Of a stretch of 64,000 nucleotides of DNA, positions 35,785-44,718 are shown one piece after another; positions within the stretch are counted from its first letter, which is position 1, and each line of letters begins with the position of its first letter. Position numbers and translations under genes: made by a program. Under the pieces are notes generated by a model. The model was not told where the DNA came from and did no database searches. It saw only the letters and a list, made by a program, of their open reading frames with translations. This DNA is from JANNBN01 sp031430595. Lineage in GTDB: Bacteria; Actinomycetota; Acidimicrobiia; Acidimicrobiales; JANYDT01. The DNA lies in contig JANPBU010000051.1 of NCBI GenBank assembly GCA_031430595.1, forward strand, positions 124,001-188,000. The letters run 5' to 3'.

Positions 35785-36569
35785 GGTGTGATCACAACCG
35801 GGGTTCCAGGAAAAATGGTTTCTTTAAGGAACGTGATGTCAGCATTTGACATTCGAACACAACCAGCGCTGGCCGGACTTCCGAGCACGGCCTCGTCATA
35901 TGTTCCGTGCAGCCCAATTCGCCCGTCACCGGCGCCGTACTTCTTGAAGACATCGGAGAAGCCCGAAAGCCCAATAATGAAGACCCCGTAACCTCGTTGA
36001 CCAACCTTCGGCCGACGAGTCCAGTACGTATAAAACTCACCGGTCGGCGTTGGCGTCGCCGCTGCGCCAATCGCAATTTTCGTGGAGCGGATCAAGATAT
36101 CGCCCTTATACGCCGACATTCGCTTATCGGTCAGCGAAATGAGAATTCGATATGGGTTCTCGAAGCCCGCAGTTACATCAGCTTTTCTGACGTACCCTTT
36201 CGATCCGTTAGGTCGAGACGGGAGGTTGACGTAAAAAGAGTCTCCTTCCGCCCTAATGACCGTAAAGAGCAGCCGAGATTTCTTAGGGCTCTTAATCGTG
36301 ATCTGCACCGCGGACGATTTTAACGACGTTTTGTAGACCTTGAACGACCCGCCGCGGACACCACTTTTGCTGGACACAACCAATGTGCCTTTGACGGCGC
36401 TCGCATCTGACGAAATTACCGACGACGAGACCGGTGGTGTACTCGATTGTGCCGCGGTGGCCGGTTTTGGGGCCACCTTTGATGCAGCCGAAGCTGGCAG
36501 AGTTGTTGGTGCTAGCAGCGCAAACCCAAGGGCGGCTACCAGGCTGAGGGAAGTAGCGGACTTGTTCAT
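35781..36569 (-). CDS. L,D-transpeptidase (YkuD domain), SAGC type
   Basis: A 262-residue secreted protein with a clear signal peptide (about residues 5-28, ending ASAAS), an SH3-like domain with RAEGDSFYVNLPSRPNGSKG, and a YkuD domain with HGTYDEAVLGSPASAGCVR. Ala235 replaces the His before Gly-Cys237. A strong AGGAGG lies just upstream of ATG 36569. It is the first gene of a two-gene unit coupled to the SNGC paralogue. SAGC and SNGC variants are known elsewhere, so loss of activity should not be assumed. Confidence 0.87.
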   Translation of the reverse strand: MNKSATSLSLVAALGFALLAPTTLPASAASKVAPKPATAAQSSTPPVSSSVISSDASAVKGTLVVSSKSGVRGGSFKVYKTSLKSSAVQITIKSPKKSRLLFTVIRAEGDSFYVNLPSRPNGSKGYVRKADVTAGFENPYRILISLTDKRMSAYKGDILIRSTKIAIGAAATPTPTGEFYTYWTRRPKVGQRGYGVFIIGLSGFSDVFKKYGAGDGRIGLHGTYDEAVLGSPASAGCVRMSNADITFLKETIFPGTPVVITP

Positions 36570-36675
36570 CGATCCTCCTGTAGTACCTAAAAGTTAGTAC
36601 GTACGGGTGGCTGGGTCGGACAATTGACGGTTTCTGTCGGAAAGTAATGCCCACGCGCGCCGCGTGCTTCCGCAC

Positions 36676-36707
36676 GCAAAGAAGCCCCCGGCGAACCGAG
36701 GGCTTCT
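36676..36707 (-). terminator. Strong hairpin terminator downstream of the DUF5979-like gene
   Basis: On the minus strand a 14-bp stem (AAAGAAGCCCTCGG/CCGGGGGCTTCTTT, one G-U) closes a UUCG tetraloop and ends in TTT. It separates the surface-protein gene from the L,D-transpeptidase pair. Confidence 0.75.
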
Positions 36708-36778
36708 TTGAGAAAAGTGGAATTGGTACTGCGAGCCCCCGAGTAATCAGGGGTTCGCCGCACCGGTCAGCGGCCAAA

Positions 36779-38113
36779 TCAGCCGGTAACTACTTCTTCG
36801 TCGTCCAGAACTTCGACCTCTGCTGGTGGAGCAGCGGCGATTGGAGCAGCGGTAGCTGGAGCAGCGGTAGCTGGAGCAGCAGTTGTGGCCGCAGCGGTGG
36901 TCGTAGCAACGACGTAGCTATTTGTCACGATGACATTTGCACGGCAATCTGGGAATGAGCTGAGGTTTGCGTCACGGCAACCGGAAGCGGTTCCCTTGAT
37001 GGTTACTCGGCCGTCAGTGGTGTTATCTCCGCTGTTGTCAGCATACGTTGCTTCGGCTCCATCTGAACGGGTTTCCGACACGAGGCAGCTAGTACCGGTG
37101 TTGATGTTCGTGAACACCTTCGACTGGCGGTCCTTCAAGAGGAAGGTTTCCTTCGGGCCATTGTTGTTACACGAAACGTTAATTTCGTAGATTGCGATTG
37201 AGGTCTTTGGGTCGCCGGTAACAACCTTCGAGACGATTAGGTCACCAACGAACGAGTTGGTCACGGTAATTGTCTGGCCGCTGGCGATGGTTCCACCCGA
37301 GGCGAAGGTGACGGTGCTGAAACCAGCAGCTGCGAATGGGTTGAAATTAAATGCTGCGGTGGGTGGCGTTGCAGTTGTGTTCGCTGGGATCGGCACAGGA
37401 ATAGCGATCCCTGAGGCGGTCGTTCCGTCAGCCTTTGTGCTGGAATATGAGGTGCTGGCAGCGCCTCCAGTGTTGAGTTCAGCAGCGTGACAAGTTGCGC
37501 CCGCTACAAGGCCCGGAATATCAGTAGTGGTGACAGTCTTTGAAGCGCCAGCCTTAAGTTTGAAGGAGGTCTTTCCGGCTGACGTGAGGTCGTTGTAGTA
37601 GCAAATAACGGCCATTTCGTATTCGGTACCGACAGTGATTTCGTCGCCGGCAATAACCTTTTTGACGGTCACCGACGGGTACGTGACGCTGAATACTGCG
37701 TTTGTTCCGGCGATGATTGGGACTGCTGGACTTGTGTCTCCGAGAGCAACAGGTCCGATATCTCGGCCACCGATGTTGTGGACGACGGCACCGGCAGCAG
37801 CAGCGGTATTAGCTGGAAGTGCATTGACCTGGAAGGTACAGCTGTTCACGCCCGAGACTGAGAAGAACAACGGGATTGGTCCGCCGCCTGCTGCTGGGAA
37901 TGAAGAAGTTTGCTGTTGCGACGTTGGAGCTGAACAGTTCACAACGACGTTGTAGCCAGTCACGCCCGCAGGTGCGCCTGCTGGGTTAACTTTGACGCTG
38001 GTGTTGATTGCGACCTGGCTGCTTGATTGAGCGTTTGCTGAGCCGGCAAGAAGCCCGGCTACAGCCAATGCGCTGGTTGCCGTGATGGCAATCGCTTTGC
38101 GCAAAGTGATCAT
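36779..38113 (-). CDS. Secreted surface protein with DUF5979-like domains
   Basis: This encodes 444 residues, ATG 38113 with AGGAGG upstream. The signal peptide (about residues 5-28) ends in ANAQ. The mature part consists of beta-sandwich repeats resembling DUF5979, each starting like VTVKKVIAGD or LIVSKVVTGD and closing with VTNSF/VTNSY, with paired cysteines. A C-terminal Ala/Thr/Pro tail is made of a 15-nt tandem repeat coding ATAAP, followed by an acidic end (LDDEEVVTG). No LPxTG sorting signal or terminal helix is present. It probably coats the cell or forms a filament; the function is unknown. Inverted repeats upstream suggest specific regulation. Confidence 0.78.
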   Translation of the reverse strand: MITLRKAIAITATSALAVAGLLAGSANAQSSSQVAINTSVKVNPAGAPAGVTGYNVVVNCSAPTSQQQTSSFPAAGGGPIPLFFSVSGVNSCTFQVNALPANTAAAAGAVVHNIGGRDIGPVALGDTSPAVPIIAGTNAVFSVTYPSVTVKKVIAGDEITVGTEYEMAVICYYNDLTSAGKTSFKLKAGASKTVTTTDIPGLVAGATCHAAELNTGGAASTSYSSTKADGTTASGIAIPVPIPANTTATPPTAAFNFNPFAAAGFSTVTFASGGTIASGQTITVTNSFVGDLIVSKVVTGDPKTSIAIYEINVSCNNNGPKETFLLKDRQSKVFTNINTGTSCLVSETRSDGAEATYADNSGDNTTDGRVTIKGTASGCRDANLSSFPDCRANVIVTNSYVVATTTAAATTAAPATAAPATAAPIAAAPPAEVEVLDDEEVVTG

Positions 38114-38230
38114 GTGATCCTCCTGGATAGGAATCGGTCACGATTCGTTGCCTGAATCGAAGACCGAATCGGGAAACAGAACCACAGACCAACATCGAGC
38201 GATGTGCCCGACATGAACACCATAACGACC

Positions 38231-38303
38231 AATTGTTACGAAATCAACATGATGTGACGACTTTTCGTAACAATTTCAACACAACTCGTCGAATTGTTAC
38301 AAA
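38231..38303. promoter_or_regulatory. Three TTGTTACGAAA-like elements, putative operators
   Basis: AATTGTTACGAAA (38231-38243) and its exact reverse complement (38263-38275) form a 13-bp inverted repeat with a 19-nt spacer. A third, near-identical copy AATTGTTACAAA lies at 38292-38303. They sit 118-190 nt upstream of the surface-protein gene and about 200 nt upstream of the small zinc-ribbon gene, in an AT-richer stretch. Confidence 0.5.
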
Positions 38304-38361
38304 CAGTGGTCAAAACGGTCGATTCCGTCATCTTTGGTCACAAATCAGGGATGTCACCGAG

Positions 38362-38376
38362 TGCACCCGGGGTGCA
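38362..38376. repeat. 15-nt palindrome TGCACCC-G-GGGTGCA
   Basis: A perfect palindrome lies inside the 389-nt gap between the surface-protein gene and the zinc-ribbon gene. It is either a small hairpin or an operator. I recognise nothing else in 38304-38500. Confidence 0.35.
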
Positions 38377-38502
38377 AGACCCCAATTTAGGTGAAATTCC
38401 TGACGAATCAGAAATGAGCCTCAAGTTCAGTGATGAACCAGTCGATGTTTTTGATCCGCTGACCGTGAGGGGTTCAGCGTTCATATGAAAGTAGCTACTT
38501 AA

Positions 38503-38682
38503 GTGATTTGTCCGCTCTGCCACATCGCACGTCTTGTCACCATCTCGATGAACGTGAACGAACGCAGTTTGACCCTGCATTCCTGCGCCCGCTGCGAAAC
38601 CCGCTGGTGGGATTGCGACGGGGAAAACGTAAGCCTGTCAAAGGTTCTCGACACCGCAGCATCAACTCGACGTTCGGCGTAA
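38503..38682 (+). CDS. Small zinc-ribbon protein
   Basis: A 59-residue frame from GTG 38503 to TAA 38682. It contains two CxxC knuckles, CPLC (residues 3-6) and CARC (residues 28-31), followed by ETRWWDCDGENVSLSKVL. This arrangement is typical of short actinobacterial zinc-ribbon proteins ending in a TRWW-D motif. Length, codon pattern and motif spacing argue for a real gene; I do not know its role. It converges on the CPBP protease gene with a gap of only 5 nt. No SD is visible. An internal ATG (38548) would remove the first knuckle. Confidence 0.6.
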   Translation: MICPLCHIARLVTISMNVNERSLTLHSCARCETRWWDCDGENVSLSKVLDTAASTRRSA

Positions 38683-38687
38683 CTCGC

Positions 38688-39437
38688 TCAAAACGTTATT
38701 CGGGCTAGTTCGATCATGGCCGCAGTATTGAACCCAATATGCAGCCAGACCGCCGGACCAATTCGCCCGAACTTGTAGGCAAGCGTGCCAGCCACAGCCC
38801 CAAAAAAGGCGAGAGCCAAAGCCTGTAGGGGTTGAAAGTGAAACGCACCGAAAAGCAGGGCTGTGAGGCCAACGGCAACTGCGGGTTTTGATACAAGGCG
38901 ATGTTTCGTTCGAAGCAGCGCCCGTTGCGCAAAGCCACGGAAAAACAGTTCTTCGACAATCGGCGCACCGATGGCCGTTGCGAGGGCAAGCAGCACAAAC
39001 GGAACGACCTGACCATTCGCTCGGTCGGCTAGCGCTTTTGCTGGTGCCCCAAGGTCTTCCGACGACACAAACGGACGATACGCGGAGCTGATAATCAGTT
39101 GAAGTACGGGTCCGAGAAATGCCCAGAGCGCATCCACCGGTCTGAAATGCAAGCCGACAAATTCACGAAACGTGCCGATGGCACGCTGGGCGTTCAACAC
39201 AAAGGCCTGACGGTAAGCAAAGTACGGACCTCCAATAAAGCCAGACCACAATCCGACTTGACTAAAGGCAAGTAGCCCGAGACTGACATCGTCAGCCGGT
39301 GATTTAGTAATCGCCATTCCGAGCACCAGAAACAATCCAGACATCACGATTGCGGCGAAGAGCGAGAGGAAAATGAGGGCTACCTCAGGCACACTGCCGA
39401 TGACTGGACGTTCATACATTCGATTACCAGCGCTCAT
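38688..39437 (-). CDS. CPBP-family intramembrane metalloprotease (CAAX/Rce1-like)
   Basis: This encodes 249 residues with about seven hydrophobic segments. The family motif EExxxR is present as Glu162-Glu163-Arg167 (VEELFFRGFAQR). His200 (FGAFHFQ) and His233/Asn237 (WLHIGFN) supply the remaining expected active-site residues. CPBP proteins cleave within the membrane or serve in bacteriocin immunity; the target here is unknown. The gene overlaps the DUF3499 stop by 4 nt (ATGA), forming one operon with DUF3499. Confidence 0.88.
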   Translation of the reverse strand: MSAGNRMYERPVIGSVPEVALIFLSLFAAIVMSGLFLVLGMAITKSPADDVSLGLLAFSQVGLWSGFIGGPYFAYRQAFVLNAQRAIGTFREFVGLHFRPVDALWAFLGPVLQLIISSAYRPFVSSEDLGAPAKALADRANGQVVPFVLLALATAIGAPIVEELFFRGFAQRALLRTKHRLVSKPAVAVGLTALLFGAFHFQPLQALALAFFGAVAGTLAYKFGRIGPAVWLHIGFNTAAMIELARITF

Positions 39438-39784
39438 GCAGTGGCTGCTCGATCGATCCCCTGACTGAGTTCGTGATGTTGCGCAGCCCTCGGGGTTACT
39501 GGTGTTGAAAGGTCAACTGTGATGTGCCATCCACGCGGAACCGTGAGTGAAACCGTGTGAACCGCACAAAGGTCGTACAACGTTGGATGTTTCGGGGCCA
39601 GGGCTTCGACCAACACTGCACTGTTCGAATAGTCGTACGACATCGACGTGACCGCTGTTCCACCACAACTTTGGCGACGGCACAACCGAGGCCGGCCACC
39701 TGACTCGGTCGCTTCAGATTTCAACACTTCACGAAGTCGGGTTGTTGTAGACACTGAATCAAATCTACCGACCGAGGCACTCAA
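39434..39784 (-). CDS. DUF3499 family protein
   Basis: This encodes 116 residues. The core RPRLCRRQSCGGTAVTSMSY...TLYDLCAVHTVSLTVPRGW (about residues 31-90) matches DUF3499, a short actinobacterial protein with a likely metal site formed by Cys34, Cys39 and the LCxxH motif. It is conserved next to the DUF5719 and giant GT2 genes across actinobacteria; the function is unknown. The first 30 residues are not conserved, so the start may be further in. Confidence 0.85.
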   Translation of the reverse strand: MSASVGRFDSVSTTTRLREVLKSEATESGGRPRLCRRQSCGGTAVTSMSYDYSNSAVLVEALAPKHPTLYDLCAVHTVSLTVPRGWHITVDLSTPVTPRAAQHHELSQGIDRAATA

Positions 39785-39810
39785 AACAGCGGATAGGTAG
39801 TGAGGAATTG

Positions 39811-41247
39811 CTATTCGCCAACAAACGCAATGGTGGACGACCAGCCCGAATCGACGATGTCTTGCTGCACGACGATCGGCGCTTCGGTAGAGCGGATTCG
39901 TACTGTTGATCCACCTGCAAGATCGTCGAGATCGCCCGACCCAACACTCAACCTGCGACCATCGAGAAGTCGTTTTCGTAGAATGACAACAGCCTTTTTC
40001 CCAGGCTGAATAGATTCGATTATCACGTCGGTCGGTACGTCGTAGGGGTTAAGGATCCCGATTCGAACATCGGCTTTACGTTCCGTCGCCGATGCAGCCC
40101 ATCCGTCGAGCAACCACATCTGCGATGTTCTAGCCGATCCCCCCACTGTGACCAATCTTTTTCCACCGGTAGCCGATGGTGTCGACGTTGAACGAGAGGT
40201 CAACGAAGCCACAAACTTCGAGCCATCGGCTACTGAAGCAGTCATCGAATATGAGGTGGCTTCAGGGATGCGTTCGTCTTCGGTTGGGTCGAACAGCACT
40301 ACTGACTGGGCTGGAACGTTTACCGCGAACGGCTCAACATCGCCATTATCAAGCGTTGCGACGACGTCGATGTCGATCTCTCGAGAGTTCGGATTCGTAA
40401 ACACATATTGCTCGGCTCGTTTTGGCCCGAACATTGCGTGTGGAAAGTACCAACGGTCAACCAACTCCGGCGAACCAACAGAAAGTGCGGTTCCGACCCC
40501 ATCGATTCGCTGGCGTTGACCAACCACGATGCGACCAACACGCGCAACGACCGCGGTCGACATGACCTCACGTCGCCGAACAAACTCGCCAAGTTCGATG
40601 ATACGAACCGCGCCCGATTGCACCGCAAGCCCTTGAAGGTCTGTTGGCTGTGCTGCTCCGCGATCGGTGATGAAGTTGAGGTCAACGAGGGCGGATTCTG
40701 GAAACGGGTTAAAGAGTGCAATCGAGGTGGCCGAACCCAAAACGGTTGAACCGGAACCTAACCACCATGTGGGCCCCACCGCGGTCGAACATGGGGCGGA
40801 CGACCCACCCGATCCGGGGATTGAGGCGGAAACCAATGCACCGGGTTCATTCACTTCAACGATCGCAGCAAGCGACGGAAGATCCTGGGGATTTGCGTCA
40901 CCGAGAAGTTCGATCACATTGAATCGTTGCGAACCGGTCGAAACTGCCAGCTCTTGTTTCGCCATTACTCCCGCAGGAGAATGCAGCGTGACGGTCGCTA
41001 CGGCCGAGGTAGCCGACGAAGCAGGTCGAGACCTACTGACAGTGATTGTGCCGGGACCAACTGATGTATCACTCACTAGCGGGCAGAACCACAACGAACC
41101 AAGCGACGTCGACGGATTCAAAAGCGCGCTTACTGCTACACCGGAAGTTGTTTGCAACGATTCGGTCATGGGGAAAAACCGTTCAGCACCGAGCGCAGCT
41201 CCTACAAGCCCTGCCGCCAGACCGATCGCAATAATCCGGCCCTTCAT
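39811..41247 (-). CDS. DUF5719 family protein, secreted or membrane-anchored
   Basis: This encodes 478 residues. An N-terminal hydrophobic segment (about residues 4-20) acts as signal or anchor. The rest is beta-rich, with repeats of the form ALLNPSTSLGSLWFCPL and IALFNPFPESALVDLNF, characteristic of DUF5719 proteins encoded beside the giant GT2-membrane enzyme in actinobacteria. It is probably extracytoplasmic and works with that enzyme. The start overlaps the GT2 stop by 4 nt (ATGA), so the two are coupled. Confidence 0.82.
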   Translation of the reverse strand: MKGRIIAIGLAAGLVGAALGAERFFPMTESLQTTSGVAVSALLNPSTSLGSLWFCPLVSDTSVGPGTITVSRSRPASSATSAVATVTLHSPAGVMAKQELAVSTGSQRFNVIELLGDANPQDLPSLAAIVEVNEPGALVSASIPGSGGSSAPCSTAVGPTWWLGSGSTVLGSATSIALFNPFPESALVDLNFITDRGAAQPTDLQGLAVQSGAVRIIELGEFVRRREVMSTAVVARVGRIVVGQRQRIDGVGTALSVGSPELVDRWYFPHAMFGPKRAEQYVFTNPNSREIDIDVVATLDNGDVEPFAVNVPAQSVVLFDPTEDERIPEATSYSMTASVADGSKFVASLTSRSTSTPSATGGKRLVTVGGSARTSQMWLLDGWAASATERKADVRIGILNPYDVPTDVIIESIQPGKKAVVILRKRLLDGRRLSVGSGDLDDLAGGSTVRIRSTEAPIVVQQDIVDSGWSSTIAFVGE

Positions 41248-44200
41248 AGCGTGTCCCCATTTGGTTCGTCTTGCTCATTTGCATCTTGGTCATTTGTATC
41301 TTGGCTATCCGTGACTGACCGTGTTCTGGGCAACCGGGACTGGCGAGCGGTTCCAACCAATTCAAAGTCTTCAGCGGCTTCGTCATCAGAGCGAAACGCA
41401 CGATTCATAGACAACGCAGACTCCACGTAGTCATCGGTGCCGACCGTTTCGTGTCTGGCGCCATGCTCGGCACTCAGTACATCGTCATACTCAACAACCA
41501 GTTGGTCGAGGTGACGGCGGCGACGACGAAAATCGGTCAGGAACCCGGCAAGGGCGGCAACCCACATTGCGAGATGCAACCACTTTCCGGCCAGCGAAAG
41601 CGGACTCGAACGATATGCGTACTGGGCATCTATGCCAAATGACCCATCGGCGAGCCCGCCACTCGGCAGCCAGGACGAGTTCTCGTACACCTGGACCCCC
41701 GCGTCGGAGGTCACCTGTTTAAGGTCAAGCTGCAGCGAAAACGCACTGGTCAACGAGTCGGGTAGAGCATCGGTGGCACGATGCTTGCCCGGGGCATCGA
41801 CGTTGAGAAGCACGATGTAGCGAATGGCAAGATCGGCTAGCGGCCTCCCCGAGCGGTTCGTAGATCCAGCCCACACGTTGGTAATTACAGAACTGGCCAC
41901 ACGCGTTTGCCCCCTGGAAACTCCGGCGAAACCAAGTCGAATGTCCGGTCGAGATCCGTAGCTGGTAGCGAAGCGTAAACGGGTGCCGGGCGAACCCGAT
42001 GCAACTGCAATACTGCGATTGGGTCGCCGAAAAGCAAATCCGTCAAGCGGAAGTGTTCGCGTTGTTCCAATCCAAAGCACCCTCGAATCTCCATCGACAC
42101 TATTTTCGTCGATCCAAGAGAGATTTGTTATGTGATCAGACGTTGGAGCGTTCCACGAACCAGATTTCGAATCGAGAAGTATTGGTAAGCACGCAGCAGA
42201 AATACCGAGGGCAGCTAGCCCTGCTGCTATTTGACGCCAACCGAACTGAACAGAGCGAAGCTCAGCTGAGAATCCGGAAACGCCGAGGGCAATCACGATC
42301 GACCATCCAAGTGCCGCCGGGACAAGCAGCGATTCTTGTGAAGGGAGGGCAATACTCGTCGCGAATCTTCCAATGGCCCAAGCACCAGCCAGAGATGGCA
42401 ATGCCATAATCCAGAATCGGATCGCAAATCGCAAACGTTCGCCGGTAAGTAACAGCATTGCGATGAATGCAGCCGCGACCAACCCCGCTGACAAATACCC
42501 ACCGACACCAAATCGCGTGCTGCGCTCTATGTTCGTGGCAAGACGCAACAGGTCGGACACAAGCACCGGTCCAGAAATTGGTCCTCTGCCACTGATAAGG
42601 CGAGGCGAACGAACCAACTGAACAAGCCACGGACCGAGCAGCAGTACCGAGACAATCGTCGAACTCAGGCACCGTCGAATGAGTCGACGACGGTCAAATG
42701 TTCCGCCCGAAACCACCGACCCAACAAGGAGGCCGATCACTGACACCACCAAAATGATCAGCAAAACCGGTGCAAACGAAACCACGACGGCAAGCGGCAC
42801 CCCAACCCGCAAAGCAGAATCCAAAACTGTGCGGCGGCCGGTTGCCCGACCAGCAGTTTGAGCATCTTGCGGGGTCCGGCGCCGAAGTAGCACATGAAGC
42901 ACCCATGGCAAAGCGGCCGTTGTGGCAAGCACCTCCCATGATCCGCTCCGTAGCGCACCGATTCCGATCGGCGACACGCCGTAGATTACGGCTGCAACGA
43001 GCCCGGCCAAAAGAGCGGCCTGGTGACCTACCGCTCGGCCGGCAATCTGAACGTCAGAGCGTAGTTCCATTGCCCGACCGGCAGTCTGAGCGTCAGTTTG
43101 GGCGTCAGAACGTTCGCGTTCGGCGACAAGTTGTACAACGAGAGATGCCAAGCGTCCGGCACCAAGCGCCCCAAGGGGAATGAGCCCAATGGTGCTGAGA
43201 AGCCGAAGCGCTCCGCCCTGGCCAAAGGTGAGAATCCGCCCAATAGCCAAGAGAAAAAGGGTGGGTGATGCTGGGCCTGAAGATCCGATTCCGGCTGGCC
43301 TTGAATCGGTACCGAAGGATCGAAGAAGATCTGGGATCGACACATCGGGGGTGAATTGCCCAAATATCGGGACGCCACCCGTGATGTAGTGGCGTGAACC
43401 CACAAGATAGGCCGCTAACAAAATGAAACACACGCCGGAGGCAATGCGAAGTGGTCCTCGGCGGAAGCCAGCAGCGACGGTTCCTCCGGCCAACGACAAC
43501 GCCCTGGCCGAATCCTGCGCCAGATCAGTCTTGACCGTTTGACTGAATCGATGCCCAGTGGACACAAGCATCGACTCCCATGCCGTCGCACCTTTGCCCC
43601 GCGCCCGTGCCCGTTGCACGACGCGACGTCGGCTGCGAAGTAGGGAGACCCCGGACGGTTGGACCGCTTTCGCTACTGCTGCCATCGGAAGATCTCGTCG
43701 ACGCAACACCAATCGCTCAAACATCCGCTCGAACATCAATGCCAGAAGCGACGAGATCAGCCCGAAACCGGTGCGAGTACTGAACACGGTGAGTACCTGG
43801 TTGCGTCGTGCAACGAGCGATCGAACTGCCTGAACCGTTGGTTCATGGGCGACGTCTTGAATTCGATGAAAGTTTTGGGCATGGGCGACCCGGGCGGCAG
43901 GAACCGCCTGAACGAGACCACCGGCGCTCAACACCCTCCAAGACAAGTCGAGATCTTCCCCATTTTCTGGGCCAGCCACGGTTTGAGCAAGGGCTGCAAC
44001 TTTTGCTGGGGGATGTTCCCTTGGACGTGTCATTGCTGCAGTAAACCCGCCGATTGATCTAAATCGCTCGGCTGCGATGAGGAAACAGGCGCTACTCGCT
44101 ACTGTGACCGGTCGCATGAAATCGTGCTGGGCCTGATCGAGGTCGCCTGGCTCGATAGTAGGAACAAGGCGAGCGGTACCGTCGGAATCAAAACCGATCG

Positions 44201-44645
44201 AAAGTAGTCGGTCGTGATTGTCCCAGCTAACTAGCTTCGGGGCAACAATGTCGGCACCGGCCATAAGCGCACCGGCAATCAGTTCGCTTACGGCATCGGG
44301 GGCCGGGGCTACATCGTCGTGGCATATCAGTAGCCAATCAGCGCCCTCAACAAGGTCAAGGCTGACATTCGCTGCGGCGGCCCAGCCCACGACCGAGTCG
44401 AGGCGTCGCACATAGGCCGACGGAGCCACCGATGCAATTCTTGGCGTGGGGTCGATGGCTGATGCATCGTCAATCACCAGAATCGACACGGCGTGATCTT
44501 GAGTGACCAGCGAACGAAGGCACGACTCAAGTTCGGGTCCGGGGTCACCGGTTACAACTACGGCAACGACTCGTTGCGCTGCGATGACCTGAGGGTTGGC
44601 TTCGAGGGTGTGCTCGGGTTCGTTTGTTGATTTTGTAGCAACCAT
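41244..44645 (-). CDS. Giant glycosyltransferase: GT2 domain plus multi-pass membrane part
   Basis: This encodes 1133 residues from ATG 44645, with GGAGG just upstream. An N-terminal GT2 domain (about residues 15-290) has VVAVVVTGDPGPELESCL, VIDDASAID, ICHDDVAP and EDLDLSWRVLSAGG. A large membrane part with about 12 helices and an extracytoplasmic domain (about 800-1030) follows. It is the actinobacterial GT2 linked to DUF5719 and DUF3499, probably extending a wall glycan. Around residues 510-540 and 600-610 are repeated DAQTAGRA-like peptides encoded by a DNA repeat that is also present in the gene at 53719. The acidic C-terminal tail is disordered. Confidence 0.85.
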   Translation of the reverse strand: MVATKSTNEPEHTLEANPQVIAAQRVVAVVVTGDPGPELESCLRSLVTQDHAVSILVIDDASAIDPTPRIASVAPSAYVRRLDSVVGWAAAANVSLDLVEGADWLLICHDDVAPAPDAVSELIAGALMAGADIVAPKLVSWDNHDRLLSIGFDSDGTARLVPTIEPGDLDQAQHDFMRPVTVASSACFLIAAERFRSIGGFTAAMTRPREHPPAKVAALAQTVAGPENGEDLDLSWRVLSAGGLVQAVPAARVAHAQNFHRIQDVAHEPTVQAVRSLVARRNQVLTVFSTRTGFGLISSLLALMFERMFERLVLRRRDLPMAAVAKAVQPSGVSLLRSRRRVVQRARARGKGATAWESMLVSTGHRFSQTVKTDLAQDSARALSLAGGTVAAGFRRGPLRIASGVCFILLAAYLVGSRHYITGGVPIFGQFTPDVSIPDLLRSFGTDSRPAGIGSSGPASPTLFLLAIGRILTFGQGGALRLLSTIGLIPLGALGAGRLASLVVQLVAERERSDAQTDAQTAGRAMELRSDVQIAGRAVGHQAALLAGLVAAVIYGVSPIGIGALRSGSWEVLATTAALPWVLHVLLRRRTPQDAQTAGRATGRRTVLDSALRVGVPLAVVVSFAPVLLIILVVSVIGLLVGSVVSGGTFDRRRLIRRCLSSTIVSVLLLGPWLVQLVRSPRLISGRGPISGPVLVSDLLRLATNIERSTRFGVGGYLSAGLVAAAFIAMLLLTGERLRFAIRFWIMALPSLAGAWAIGRFATSIALPSQESLLVPAALGWSIVIALGVSGFSAELRSVQFGWRQIAAGLAALGISAACLPILLDSKSGSWNAPTSDHITNLSWIDENSVDGDSRVLWIGTTRTLPLDGFAFRRPNRSIAVASGSPGTRLRFATSYGSRPDIRLGFAGVSRGQTRVASSVITNVWAGSTNRSGRPLADLAIRYIVLLNVDAPGKHRATDALPDSLTSAFSLQLDLKQVTSDAGVQVYENSSWLPSGGLADGSFGIDAQYAYRSSPLSLAGKWLHLAMWVAALAGFLTDFRRRRRHLDQLVVEYDDVLSAEHGARHETVGTDDYVESALSMNRAFRSDDEAAEDFELVGTARQSRLPRTRSVTDSQDTNDQDANEQDEPNGDTL
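42829..42869 (-). repeat. Coding repeat copy C (DAQTAGRAT)
   Basis: A degenerate copy of the element centred on TTGCCCGACC(A/G)GCAGT(T/C)TGAGC (plus-strand reading), in the giant GT2 gene. It encodes DAQTAGRAT. Confidence 0.5.
43035..43110 (-). repeat. Coding repeat copy A (tandem: DAQTAGRAMELRSDVQIAGRA)
   Basis: Two adjacent units in the giant GT2 gene. The segment AGTTCCATTGCCCGACCGG (43063-43081) is identical to 55118-55136 in an unrelated gene, and both are read in the same frame (GRAMELR). Confidence 0.6.
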
Positions 44646-44718
44646 CGTCCTCCAGGGTAGTGGCCCCCTCCCCCGAAACCAGGTCACTCAAAGTTCGCTA
44701 CCTGCGCCTCCCCTCCTT

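Noticed and set aside
36839..36890. Short tandem repeats as a CRISPR-like array
   Set aside because: They are 15-nt coding repeats (ATAAP) in the tail of the surface protein, with no spacers.
38294..38488. Plus-strand ORF upstream of the zinc-ribbon gene
   Set aside because: It contains operator-like repeats and a palindrome, has no recognisable domain, and no start signal.
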